From: Micavibrio sp.
GTDB taxonomy: Bacteria > Pseudomonadota > Alphaproteobacteria > Micavibrionales > Micavibrionaceae
Assembly (NCBI GenBank): GCA_028290825.1
Contig: JAQGJB010000113.1
Location: forward strand, 1 to 50,673
Reading direction: 5' to 3'
DNA length: 50,673 bases
Part shown: positions 16,630-24,568 of the stretch, one piece after another
Layout: each line of letters starts with the position of its first letter
Position numbering within the stretch: position 1 is the stretch's first letter
Translations under genes and position numbers: made by a program
The notes under the pieces: model-generated
Databases searched by the model: none
Told to the model about the DNA's origin: nothing
What the model saw: only the letters and a program-made list of their open reading frames with translations

Positions 16630-17085
16630 ATGCGCAAGAACACCCTTCTGCTCGCAGGTTGTGCCCTTCTGGCCCTCGCTGCTTGTAAAAAAGATAACCA
16701 GCAAGCCGCAACCGATGCTGCCGCAACCGCAACCGAAGCATCGACCGATGCACAAAAAGCTGCTGATGACGCTGCTGCTGCTGCTGCCAAAGCGCAGGCT
16801 GATGCCGCTGCCGCTGCTGCCGCCGCGCCTGCAATGACTGCAACGCCTGCAACTGATGCAACAGTTGCTCCGGCTCCGGCTCCGGCAACAACGACAACCA
16901 CAACCGAAGGCGCTCCTGCCATGACGGCAACACCGTCTTCAGATGCCGCTGCCGCTCCGTCGACAACGACAACCACCACAACGACAACAACTGAGCCTAC
17001 ACCTTCAACCGTAGCTCCAGCTGACGCAACCGCGGCACCTGCTCCTGCTCCTGAAGCAACCCCTGCGCCGACACCGGCTCAGTAA
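16630..17085 (+). CDS. Ala/Thr/Pro-rich lipoprotein of unknown function
   Basis: A 151-residue precursor. The first 19 residues are a lipoprotein signal ending in the lipobox LAAC (Cys19), followed by KKDNQQ. The mature part has no hydrophobic core: an Ala-rich helical segment (residues ~25-65) and then Pro-Ala and Thr runs, including poly-Thr tracts around residues 92-96 and 116-122. It probably forms a membrane-anchored flexible spacer in the envelope. AGGAA lies 8 nt before the ATG and a strong terminator follows, so it is a monocistronic gene. Function unknown. Confidence 0.75.
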   Translation: MRKNTLLLAGCALLALAACKKDNQQAATDAAATATEASTDAQKAADDAAAAAAKAQADAAAAAAAAPAMTATPATDATVAPAPAPATTTTTTEGAPAMTATPSSDAAAAPSTTTTTTTTTTEPTPSTVAPADATAAPAPAPEATPAPTPAQ

Positions 17086-17100
17086 GCTCCTTAATAAAGA

Positions 17101-17134
17101 AAAACGCCGCCATTCACTGGCGGCGTTTTTTTAT
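17101..17134. terminator. Intrinsic terminator after the Ala/Thr-rich lipoprotein gene
   Basis: A 12-bp stem: AAAACGCCGCCA (17101-17112), loop TTCAC, TGGCGGCGTTTT (17118-17129), then more T. It also faces the end of the converging minus-strand gene at 17147 and may serve both. Confidence 0.9.
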
Positions 17135-17146
17135 TCTTTATCCGGA

Positions 17147-17635
17147 TTAAATCGACTGGCCCGTCACTGATTCGATAAGAATGTCGACACGCCGCCCCGA
17201 CCCGTTACTGCCTGTTTCCGGATGCTGCTGGCTCAGAATCGTATCGCTTTGCCCCTCATCCTTGACGCTCAGGCGGTCGGACCGTACGCCCATCTGGGAC
17301 AGGATATTCCGCACCGCAATCGCCCGGCGCAACGCCAGTGAAGGGTTGCCGTTCTCGGTTGAGCCCGCAAGACGCGCGCGCAGGGTTTTATCCATCCGCA
17401 TGGCTGTGGCCAGAGCCATCAGCTTTTTATGTTCTGCATCACTCAGTTCGGAACTCTGCGTTGCAAAGAAAACCGACTCGTGACCCGAAGGGACAGTCCG
17501 CTGCACAGTGTCTTTGGCCTCCGGCACCTGCAATTGCGTTTCCTGATTATTCAGGCCGCCTTGCACCGGCTGGCAGGCCGTGAGCAAGACCATGATCAGC
17601 GCGACAGAAACTGAAAAAGGAATGCAATTATTCAT
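17147..17635 (-). CDS. OmpA-like domain lipoprotein
   Basis: A 162-residue precursor. The N-terminus is a lipoprotein signal (VALIMVLLTACQPVQGG, Cys at ~21). The C-terminal ~100 residues have the OmpA/MotB peptidoglycan-binding order: VFFATQSSELSDAEHKKL, then a RLAGSTENG strand, LALRRAIAVRNILSQMGV helix and RRVDILIES. It likely links the outer membrane to peptidoglycan. The usual NxxLSxxRA helix is varied to NPSLALRRAIAV, a mild divergence. Start at ATG 17635 was chosen over a longer frame from 17710 because it begins directly with the signal peptide. Transcribed opposite to its neighbours. Confidence 0.75.
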   Translation of the reverse strand: MNNCIPFSVSVALIMVLLTACQPVQGGLNNQETQLQVPEAKDTVQRTVPSGHESVFFATQSSELSDAEHKKLMALATAMRMDKTLRARLAGSTENGNPSLALRRAIAVRNILSQMGVRSDRLSVKDEGQSDTILSQQHPETGSNGSGRRVDILIESVTGQSI

Positions 17636-17769
17636 GCCCGGATCATACCCGAAACTGAATTCCCATAGCATTAAAAACGCTTCCAGCTTCAAAATATGCA
17701 TAATCAGCAAAAATTTACGCCATCACCTTGATGCGATGGAGAGAGTTTGCACCGAGCTTCAAAAAAATG

Positions 17770-17778
17770 TGCTATAAT
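17770..17778 (+). promoter_or_regulatory. Extended -10 promoter of flhA
   Basis: TG-C-TATAAT, an extended -10 with a consensus hexamer, 41 nt before the flhA ATG. No good -35 was seen at 16-18 nt. A TGG-N9-TTTGC sequence just upstream looks like a sigma-54 site but is one base too short. Confidence 0.45.
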
Positions 17779-17819
17779 TATTAAGATATTCACCTCCCCG
17801 CTTTCAGGGTTCTCCTTAA

Positions 17820-19919
17820 ATGTCCGACGGCGCCAATACCAGCTTTATGGGTCAGTCCAAGTCCATGATGGGCGGAGTCTTCCGTGGCGACGTCGCGTTT
17901 GCCTTTGCCATCATCTGCATCCTGATGTTCATGCTGGTCCCGATCCCGACCTGGGTTCTGGATGCGGGTCTTTCGCTGTCGATCACTTTCTCCGTCCTGA
18001 TCCTGATGACGGTGATGTTCATTCAAAAGCCACTCGAATTCTCGACCTTTCCGACCGTGCTTCTAGTTGCCACGGCTTTGCGCCTCGGCCTCAACGTCGC
18101 CTCGGCCCGCCTGATCCTTGAAAATGGTCACGATGGCGGCGATGCTGCGGGTCACGTGATCGAGGCTTTCGGTCACTTCATCATTAAAGACAATTATGTC
18201 GTCGGCGCCATCGTCTTCGCCATCCTCGTCATCGTCAACTTCGTGGTTATCACCAAGGGTTCGGGCCGTATCGCCGAAGTCGCCGCGCGTTTTACCCTTG
18301 ATGCCATGCCCGGAAAGCAAATGGCAATCGACGCCGATCTCTCCGCCGGGATGATCACCGAAGACGTGGCCAAACGCCGCCGCAGCGAACTGGAACAGGA
18401 AAGCGCCTTCTTCGGCTCCATGGACGGTGCGGCAAAATTCGTCCGCGGTGATGCCATCGCCGGTCTGCTCATCGTCTTCATCAATATCATCGGCGGCATC
18501 GTCATTGGCACGGTCAGCAAGGGCATGAGCCTCGGTGACGCGGCAACCAATTACACGCTGCTCACCATCGGTGACGGCCTTGTCACACAAATCCCTGCCC
18601 TGATCGTGTCCGTCGGCGCGGGTCTTCTCGTCTCCAAGGCCGGTGTCGAAGGCGCTGCCGATAAAGCGCTGATCGAACAGTTCAGCCGTTACCCGCGCGC
18701 CATGTATATGTCGGGCGGCCTGATGTTCTTCATGGGCATGATGCCCGGCATTCCAAAACTTCCCTTCCTTATGCTTGGCGCGATTACAGTGGGCGGTGCC
18801 TATATGCTGACCAAAACCCAGAAGCAGAAAGTCGAACTGGCCCAGATCGAAAACAAATCCACCGAGAAAAAAGGCGTCGTCGCGGAAGAACCGATCTCCA
18901 AGGCCCTCGCCATGGATATCATCCGCCTCGAACTCGGCTATGGCCTCCTCCCCCTCGTTCAGGGCGAAGGGTCCAACAAACTCACCGACCAGATCAAAGG
19001 CCTCCGCCGCCAGCTTGCGGAAGACATGGGCTATATCCTTCCTGCTGTGCGCATCCAGGATAACCTGCAACTCCCGGCTAACACTTACATCGTGCGTATC
19101 AAGGAAATCGAATCCGGCCGTGGCGAGGTTCGCCCCGGCATGATGATGTGTATGGACCCGACCGGCGCCGCCATAACCCTGCCCGGCGAAAACACTGTCG
19201 AACCCACCTTCGGCCTGCCCGCCATGTGGATCGACGAACAATACCGTGAAGAGGCTCATTTCCGCGGCTACACCGTCGTCGACGCCCCGACCGTCATCAC
19301 CACCCATGTCACCGAAATCGTCAAGGACAACATGGCCGATCTGCTGTCCTACACCGAGACACAGAAACTCCTCGACGAAATGCCAAGCGACTATCAGAAG
19401 CTTGTCGGCGACGTCATCCCTGGAAAATTCTCGGTCACCGGCCTGCAGCGCATCCTTCAGAACCTCGTCGCCGAGCGTATCTCCGTCCGCGACATGCCAA
19501 GCATCCTGGAAGGTATCTCCGAAGCCGCCGCCTATACCAAGAATATAATGCTGGTTACCGAACACGTGCGCTCGCGCCTCGCCCGCCAGATCTGCGACCG
19601 CAACATCAACGCCTCGGGCGTCGTTCCGCTGGTCACGCTTTCCCCCGAATGGGAACAGGCCTTTGCCGAGGCATTGCTGGGCGATGGTGAGGAAAAACAA
19701 CTGGCCATGCCACCGAGCCAGCTACAGGGCTTCATCACCGCCGTGCGCGAGAAATACGAGAAATTCGGCCAGATGGGCGAAAGCCCTGTCATGCTGACCT
19801 CCCCAGGTATCCGCCCTTATGTGCGCTCGGTCATTGAACGCTTCCGCCCGTCAACCTTTGTGATGAGCCAGAACGAAATCCATCCGAAGGCAAAAATTAA
19901 AACGCTGGGGCAGATATAG
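17820..19919 (+). CDS. flhA: Flagellar export apparatus protein FlhA
   Basis: A 699-residue inner-membrane protein. The N-terminal ~330 residues hold about eight membrane segments and the conserved FHIPEP-type region (FIQKPLEFSTFPTVLLVATALRLGLNVASAR, then AARFTLDAMPGKQMAIDADL in the cytoplasmic loop). The C-terminal cytosolic domain (from ~360) forms the export-gate ring binding chaperone-substrate complexes, with LVAERISVRDMPSILE and SVIERFRPSTFVMSQNEI near the end. It is alone here: flhB, fliP, fliQ and fliR are not in the window. The ribosome site is weak; a second in-frame ATG lies nine codons later (MGQSKS). Confidence 0.96.
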   Translation: MSDGANTSFMGQSKSMMGGVFRGDVAFAFAIICILMFMLVPIPTWVLDAGLSLSITFSVLILMTVMFIQKPLEFSTFPTVLLVATALRLGLNVASARLILENGHDGGDAAGHVIEAFGHFIIKDNYVVGAIVFAILVIVNFVVITKGSGRIAEVAARFTLDAMPGKQMAIDADLSAGMITEDVAKRRRSELEQESAFFGSMDGAAKFVRGDAIAGLLIVFINIIGGIVIGTVSKGMSLGDAATNYTLLTIGDGLVTQIPALIVSVGAGLLVSKAGVEGAADKALIEQFSRYPRAMYMSGGLMFFMGMMPGIPKLPFLMLGAITVGGAYMLTKTQKQKVELAQIENKSTEKKGVVAEEPISKALAMDIIRLELGYGLLPLVQGEGSNKLTDQIKGLRRQLAEDMGYILPAVRIQDNLQLPANTYIVRIKEIESGRGEVRPGMMMCMDPTGAAITLPGENTVEPTFGLPAMWIDEQYREEAHFRGYTVVDAPTVITTHVTEIVKDNMADLLSYTETQKLLDEMPSDYQKLVGDVIPGKFSVTGLQRILQNLVAERISVRDMPSILEGISEAAAYTKNIMLVTEHVRSRLARQICDRNINASGVVPLVTLSPEWEQAFAEALLGDGEEKQLAMPPSQLQGFITAVREKYEKFGQMGESPVMLTSPGIRPYVRSVIERFRPSTFVMSQNEIHPKAKIKTLGQI

Positions 19920-19968
19920 CGAAACTGGCACCGTTTAATTTGACTTATGTCCTGATAACAATCGGCCT

Positions 19969-19974
19969 TATAAT
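19969..19974 (+). promoter_or_regulatory. -10 element placed for a leaderless DUF3137 transcript
   Basis: TATAAT ends 6 nt before ATG 19981, so transcription would start at or next to the start codon; there is no Shine-Dalgarno sequence. No consensus -35 at normal spacing was seen (a TTGACT lies 23 nt upstream). Confidence 0.35.
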
Positions 19975-19980
19975 CAAAGA

Positions 19981-20928
19981 ATGACCGACCCGCTTCAGAT
20001 CATTGCCCTTGAAACTGCCGCCCTTCGCGAAGGCCTGGAACACAGGCGCCAAAGATACTGGAAAATTTATCTTCTCGGCCTGCCCGCATGTCTGCTGCTG
20101 ATCGGCGCTATTGCCGCCTGGAACTCACGGGGTCAGATTTTCCCCTGGGCCATTGTCGGCGTCGCCGGACTCGTCCTGGCCGTTATCGGTTTTCAGGCCC
20201 TGAATATCCTTTACCGCACTAAAACAAAACTGGCCTTCCTGGCCCGCATCGCCTCGGCCCTGGGCCTTGCCTATGCGCGTCATGGTCGTTTCAATGTCCG
20301 CGAAGTTGATAATCACCAGATACTTCCGAATTATGATATCGCCCGCGTCGAAGACGGCTTCAGCGGCATGGTCGGTGGCGTGCGCATCATGTTCGAGGAA
20401 GCGGTTTTAAGCGAACGCAACCGCCAGCAAAACCCGCATACCGGTAAAATGGAATACCGCGAACAGATGACCTTCTGGGGCCTCATTATCCGCATCGGAA
20501 TCGGCAAAAACCTTCAGCACCACACCATCGTCATGCCCCGCAACCGACTCAACAGCTTCTTCCGCACAACCCTGTCACGCTACAAACCCGTCAATCTGGT
20601 CAGCCCGAAGTTTGAGGCTAAATTCGACACCATTGCCACCGATCAGGTCGAGGCCCGCTATGTTCTCGATCCCGCCTTCATGGAGCGCTTCATGGAAGCC
20701 GACGCACTGGCCAACACACGCTGGCTTTCGGCCAGTTTCCTCGGCAATGAGATCGCCATCGCCATTGAACGTAACCGGGCCATGTTCGAAATTGGCGCCT
20801 TATGGCGTCCGCTCAGTCAGGACGTCCTGGCCGCCACCCTGGCTGAACTCACACTGATTTTGAAAATAGTTGAAACGCTGAAACTTAATCCTCATACAGG
20901 GCTGGGCGCGTCCCTGCCGGAAAGATAA
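19981..20928 (+). CDS. DUF3137 family membrane protein
   Basis: A 315-residue protein. Two adjacent membrane segments lie at about residues 28-47 and 54-75; the remainder is predicted cytosolic. The region with IARVEDGFSGMVGGVRIMFEEA, a middle strand HHTIVMPRN and the end with NTRWLSASFLGNEIAIAIERNRAMFEIG match the DUF3137 family, whose function is unknown. It starts 61 nt after flhA on the same strand and could be read through from it, but a consensus -10 sits immediately before its ATG. No enzyme motif is visible. Confidence 0.7.
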   Translation: MTDPLQIIALETAALREGLEHRRQRYWKIYLLGLPACLLLIGAIAAWNSRGQIFPWAIVGVAGLVLAVIGFQALNILYRTKTKLAFLARIASALGLAYARHGRFNVREVDNHQILPNYDIARVEDGFSGMVGGVRIMFEEAVLSERNRQQNPHTGKMEYREQMTFWGLIIRIGIGKNLQHHTIVMPRNRLNSFFRTTLSRYKPVNLVSPKFEAKFDTIATDQVEARYVLDPAFMERFMEADALANTRWLSASFLGNEIAIAIERNRAMFEIGALWRPLSQDVLAATLAELTLILKIVETLKLNPHTGLGASLPER

Positions 20929-21057
20929 CTGTGTCCTTGCCACATTCGCGCCTGATTCGGCGGACATCCTTCTAATGTCGCCCACCTTTGTACGACGGCA
21001 TTCCTTAATCATCTTGCTTTATAATTGTAAACTAACGCGTATCTAAAGGCCCTTGTC

Positions 21058-21945
21058 GTGCGTAAAAAACTTTGCCTGCACTGGCTCCGTCCATTCCGGA
21101 TTGCCTCATTCTGCCTATTCACCATGGTCGGTATTATTCCTTCCTTTTCGCGCGCGCAAGATGTTCCCATCCTATCTTGGTGGGAACAGGTTTTTGCATT
21201 TGATAATTATGATCGTCAGGAAGCCATTGATGATCTCCTGGCACCGATAATTCATGAAATCTCCCCCTCCAGTGAGGCATCACTGGATAAACGCGTGGCC
21301 AGGGTTCGCCAGTTCATCAGTGGAAACTCGGTGAATATTGTCGATGAACAAATGTATTCCTATTGGAGCAACATGCCCCGGCAACTGGAGATGCTGCGCG
21401 CCCATTCAAAAAATCCCGATAAGCCTTTACCGCACATGGAATGTGCTATGCGCACCGTCGTCATGTATGAACTGCTGAAAAAGATGGGCATAACCTCCCG
21501 GATTATTATCGTATACCCCGATACACCGTCTTATATCTCCCACACCTATCTCGAGATTTATGACCCCAAAACCGCACGCTGGAGCATCCAGGACCCTCTG
21601 CTGAATATTTACTGGCGGTTTAAAAATTCAGACCGGCGCGCGTCCACCGCTGACCTTCTGAAATACCCGATCCGGGAAACCTTCGTCCCCTGTCATGCCA
21701 GAACCGGTTGCAATTACACGACCGAAATTGAAAACATGCTTGGATATTTCGCCATGGCCCAGATCGCTGATCTTGGATCCGCAGATAATCCGGTCATGTT
21801 CAACCCCGCGCGCTATGACAGTGCGCGCTTAGACGATTTCTTTTCCAGGCAACGCTTTTATTGCGATATTCTCGTCAAAGGTTGCAGCCAGGATGTAATA
21901 AGCATCCAAAGCGGGTCAATGGTCGCAAACGCGCCCAAGGACTAA
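21058..21945 (+). CDS. Secreted transglutaminase-like protein
   Basis: A 295-residue precursor starting at GTG. Residues 1-34 look like a signal peptide with a hydrophobic stretch (IASFCLFTMVGIIPSFSRAQ). A transglutaminase-like catalytic order is visible: Cys129 (HMECAMRTVVMYELL), His162 (SHTYLEIYDP) and Asp179 (WSIQDPLLN), with the usual spacing for cysteine-protease-like transglutaminase folds. Such proteins act as proteases or crosslinkers in the periplasm. The C-terminal ~100 residues contain two further Cys pairs and are unassigned. AAAGG lies about 10 nt before the start. Substrate unknown; the flhA-flhF location is probably incidental. Confidence 0.6.
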   Translation: MRKKLCLHWLRPFRIASFCLFTMVGIIPSFSRAQDVPILSWWEQVFAFDNYDRQEAIDDLLAPIIHEISPSSEASLDKRVARVRQFISGNSVNIVDEQMYSYWSNMPRQLEMLRAHSKNPDKPLPHMECAMRTVVMYELLKKMGITSRIIIVYPDTPSYISHTYLEIYDPKTARWSIQDPLLNIYWRFKNSDRRASTADLLKYPIRETFVPCHARTGCNYTTEIENMLGYFAMAQIADLGSADNPVMFNPARYDSARLDDFFSRQRFYCDILVKGCSQDVISIQSGSMVANAPKD

Positions 21946-21977
21946 ATTATTGAAAATAAATCCTGATTTCTCATCTT

Positions 21978-22030
21978 AACGATTCACATACGAATCGTTT
22001 ACATTTAAAGTCTAGAATAGTGATTCTAGA
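21978..22030 (+). promoter_or_regulatory. Two adjacent inverted repeats upstream of flhF
   Basis: First: AACGATTC (21978-21985), 6 nt, GAATCGTT (21992-21999). Second: TCTAGAAT (22011-22018), 4 nt, ATTCTAGA (22023-22030). Both are perfect 8-bp arms within 53 bp and lie 40-92 nt before the flhF ATG. They share the GATTC core (GATTC/GAATC and GATTC-containing arm). They could be operators or RNA hairpins; no T-run follows either. Confidence 0.5.
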
Positions 22031-22069
22031 AAACATATACTTGTTAACGACCCAGTTAGGTCTCCTGCC

Positions 22070-23137
22070 ATGCGACTCAAGTCGTTCCACGCCAACACTG
22101 TAACCGAAGCGATGAAGATGATCCGGGATTCTCTCGGCGAAGACGCTATCATTGTAGCCACGCGCGAAGAAGGCGCGGGCAAGGGCGTACGCGTGACGGC
22201 AGCGGTGGACGAGCAGGATTACCAGGATTTAAGCCAGACCGATTTCAACGAATACGAACGCGAAGAAACTGAAAAAGGCTATCTGCAATACGACGATGAG
22301 GAAGAAGACGGCGGCGTCGCCGAAACCCTCACCGAAGTCATGCTCAAACATTCGGTGCCGGAAGAGATCATCGACCAGATCGTTTCCTGCGCCACCGTCG
22401 TGGGACTCGAGCAGGCACACATCGCTCTCGTCGCCGCGCTGGAACATTTATTTTCCTTCCGCCCGCTTTCACAAACCCCTGTAAACAAAGCGTATATGCT
22501 GGTTGGTCCACCTGGCTCGGGCAAGACGCTGACCGCTGCAAAACTCGCCGCCCGCTCGACTATGGCGGGTCACAAGGTCGCAGTTATCACCACCGACACG
22601 ATGCGCGCCGGTGGCCTGGAGCAATTGGCCGCCTTCACAAAAATTCTGGGGGTTAGCCTTTCCAAGGCGAAGAACGCCGCCGAACTGAAAACCTGGATCG
22701 ATGCCAACCGTGCGGCGGATTTCAAAATCATTGACACTGGCGGCTTCAATCCTTTCCGCGCCGATGAAATGCGCGACCTCGCCCGCCTCATCTCCGCCGG
22801 AGATATTGAGCCGATCCTGGTCATGCCCGCCGGGGCGGATGCCGAGGAAGCCGGAGAAATTGCCCGTATTTATGCCAGCGTCGGCGTCCGGCACATTCTG
22901 CCGACCCGCCTGGATATCGGCCGCCGCCTTGGCGGCCTGCTTTCCGCCGCCCATTTTGGTGGCCTGATTTTTGCAGAAGCCAGTGATACGCCGTCCGTGG
23001 CTGAGGGTTTATTCGACCTTTCGCCCGACCGGCTGGCCAATCTGCTGATGCCTCAAGTTTCCAATAATAAAAGCCAGCAGGGCCGGGACAGTAACGCCAA
23101 TAGAGCTTTAAATAAACGAATAGTGAATGCAGGATAG
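22070..23137 (+). CDS. flhF: Flagellar GTPase FlhF
   Basis: A 355-residue SRP-type GTPase that sets flagellar position. The N-terminal B domain begins RLKSFHANTVTEAMKMIRDSLGEDAIIVATRE, typical of FlhF, followed by an acidic linker (~60-90), a helical N domain and the G domain with Walker A GPPGSGKT (~145), DTMRAGGLEQL (SRP-family DTxRxxA variant), DTGGFNPF and the TRLD guanine-specificity motif. The Ala of the usual DTxRxAA signature is Gly here. It is followed 18 nt later by flhG, the usual pair. A low-conservation C-terminal tail of ~30 residues is Asn/Ser rich. Confidence 0.92.
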   Translation: MRLKSFHANTVTEAMKMIRDSLGEDAIIVATREEGAGKGVRVTAAVDEQDYQDLSQTDFNEYEREETEKGYLQYDDEEEDGGVAETLTEVMLKHSVPEEIIDQIVSCATVVGLEQAHIALVAALEHLFSFRPLSQTPVNKAYMLVGPPGSGKTLTAAKLAARSTMAGHKVAVITTDTMRAGGLEQLAAFTKILGVSLSKAKNAAELKTWIDANRAADFKIIDTGGFNPFRADEMRDLARLISAGDIEPILVMPAGADAEEAGEIARIYASVGVRHILPTRLDIGRRLGGLLSAAHFGGLIFAEASDTPSVAEGLFDLSPDRLANLLMPQVSNNKSQQGRDSNANRALNKRIVNAG

Positions 23138-23155
23138 GACGCAAGGATAATAAAG

Positions 23156-23989
23156 ATGAGCGATTCAACCATCAACGACTCCGAAATCAACGCCCCCGCC
23201 CCGGTCTTCCGTCGCGGCCATAACATCGTTGCAGTGGCCAGCGGCAAGGGTGGTGTCGGTAAGACATGGTTTTCAATCACCCTGTCCCATGCCCTCGCCA
23301 GGATGGGTAAAAAAGTTTTGCTGTTTGATGGCGATCTCGGTCTTGCCAACGTCGATGTGCAACTCGGGCTGATGCCGCGCCGCGATCTGAACGATGTGAT
23401 CCGTGGTCGCCTCGGCATGGATAAAGTTATTCAGCGTTTCGACGATGGCGGCTTCGATATCGTCGCCGGCCGCTCGGGCCAGGCCGCCCTCTCGGCCCTG
23501 CCCTCCCAACGCCTGACCCTTCTCCGCGACCAGCTGCTGGAAGTCGCCGAGCAATACGACGTCGTTATCATCGATCTCGGGGCGGGTGTTGACCGCACCG
23601 TGCGCATGCTCTCGGCGTCGGCGACCCGTACGCTCCTCGTCGCGACAGATGAACCGACATCGCTCACAGATGCCTATGCCTTCATCAAACTCGGCAATGC
23701 CGCCGGGATGTCGAAGAATGTCGGGATCGTCGTTAACCAGGCGCCCAACGTTGCCGAAGGCGAACGCACCTATAAAACGCTGCTGAAGGCCTGTGAAAAT
23801 TTCCTGCGCCTGTCTCCGCCAATGATTGGCATGATCCGCCATGACCCGCGTGTCAAGGACACCATCCGTCACCAGACACCGATCCTTACCCGTTCGCCGA
23901 ATACCGAGGCTGCCGAAGACGTTGAAAAAATCGCCCGCGTCGTGGCCCGGGAACTGGCCGATGCCCATGCGGAAAAGGCGTCAGCCTAG
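23156..23989 (+). CDS. flhG: MinD-like ATPase FlhG (FleN), flagellar number regulator
   Basis: A 277-residue P-loop ATPase. The deviant Walker A KGGVGKT (~30-36), FDGDLGLANVDVQLGL (~58-73), DVVIIDLGAGVD (Walker B) and TDEPTSLTDAYAFIKL are diagnostic of the ParA/MinD family, with the FlhG style LANVDV and DEPTSLTDAY. FlhG limits flagellar number by stimulating FlhF GTP hydrolysis and, in some species, acting on the sigma-54 activator. It follows flhF in one operon. AAGGAT lies 9 nt upstream of its ATG. The C-terminus is short and lacks an obvious membrane-targeting helix, although a helix DVEKIARVVARELADAHAEK is present. Confidence 0.93.
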   Translation: MSDSTINDSEINAPAPVFRRGHNIVAVASGKGGVGKTWFSITLSHALARMGKKVLLFDGDLGLANVDVQLGLMPRRDLNDVIRGRLGMDKVIQRFDDGGFDIVAGRSGQAALSALPSQRLTLLRDQLLEVAEQYDVVIIDLGAGVDRTVRMLSASATRTLLVATDEPTSLTDAYAFIKLGNAAGMSKNVGIVVNQAPNVAEGERTYKTLLKACENFLRLSPPMIGMIRHDPRVKDTIRHQTPILTRSPNTEAAEDVEKIARVVARELADAHAEKASA

Positions 23990-24001
23990 AGAACAGTGAA
24001 T

Positions 24002-24031
24002 AAAAAAATCCCGGTCTACCGGGATTTTTTT
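24002..24031. terminator. Bidirectional terminator after flhG
   Basis: A perfect 13-bp stem: AAAAAAATCCCGG (24002-24014), loop TCTA, CCGGGATTTTTTT (24019-24031). A-runs and T-runs on both sides let it stop both flhG and the converging minus-strand gene that ends at 24033. Confidence 0.92.
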
Positions 24032-24032
24032 A

Positions 24033-24464
24033 TTAAGGCGTCAGTTTTGACCGTATATGTATTTTTTGACGAACATCATTTTCAAATTTTGACCGCACAT
24101 CTTTCTCGCCATTGGTATTTATGATCGCACGCGCAGCCCCCCACATGAGGAATCCAGCTTCGGCAACCAGGCCACAGACCAAAGCCGCATCACCGCCGCC
24201 CATTGCGCAAAGGCCCAAAGAAACCGGCATGGAACCCGCCATCCCGATCAGGGGCGCAACCATCCCCGACGATTTATTAAACCTATCCTTCGCCCTGATC
24301 AGGTATTCCTGCGCATCATCATAACGGTCCAGCGGAAACGCCTCGGCAATAACCCCGACCTTCTCATTAAAAAGCGTCGCCAGACTCTTGTGCAGGGCTT
24401 CAAGCCCCTGCTCGCGCGTCATGTGCGGGTTAACCGGTTCATATATGCTTTTACCTGTCGTCAT
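24033..24464 (-). CDS. Small protein with a hydrophobic centre, unknown function
   Basis: A 143-residue protein. The first ~65 residues are helical and charged (HMTREQGLEALHKSLATLFNEK), the middle (~68-112) is rich in Gly, Ala and Met with two hydrophobic stretches (LIGMAGSMPVSLGLCAMGG and AALVCGLVAEAGFLMWGAARAII), probably two short membrane helices, and the C-terminus is charged. I do not recognise a family. It shares a terminator with flhG and is transcribed opposite to its neighbours, and it has no visible flagellar motif. Confidence 0.5.
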   Translation of the reverse strand: MTTGKSIYEPVNPHMTREQGLEALHKSLATLFNEKVGVIAEAFPLDRYDDAQEYLIRAKDRFNKSSGMVAPLIGMAGSMPVSLGLCAMGGGDAALVCGLVAEAGFLMWGAARAIINTNGEKDVRSKFENDVRQKIHIRSKLTP

Positions 24465-24553
24465 GATCCATCTCGCTCAGTTTCTGGCTGATTTATTAGT
24501 AGTTTCAAAGCCCTACGCTGTCAATAAACCCATCTGCAAACTTTAACGTCCTG

Positions 24554-24562
24554 TGTTAAAAT
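24554..24562 (+). promoter_or_regulatory. Extended -10 immediately before the FliK-like gene
   Basis: TG-T-TAAAAT ends 6 nt before ATG 24569, which would give a leaderless transcript. There is no Shine-Dalgarno sequence in the intervening GGAAAT at a usable distance. Confidence 0.35.
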
Positions 24563-24568
24563 GGAAAT

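Noticed and set aside
17738-17750. A TGG-N9-TTTGC stretch before flhA resembling a sigma-54 -24/-12 promoter.
   Set aside because: The spacing between GG and GC is 9 rather than 10 nt, and a one-base shift normally abolishes sigma-54 recognition. The extended -10 nearby is a better candidate.
18063-19700. A 545-codon minus-strand frame opposite flhA.
   Set aside because: It is a shadow of flhA codon use (Asp/Gly/His rich, no ribosome site, no recognisable domain).
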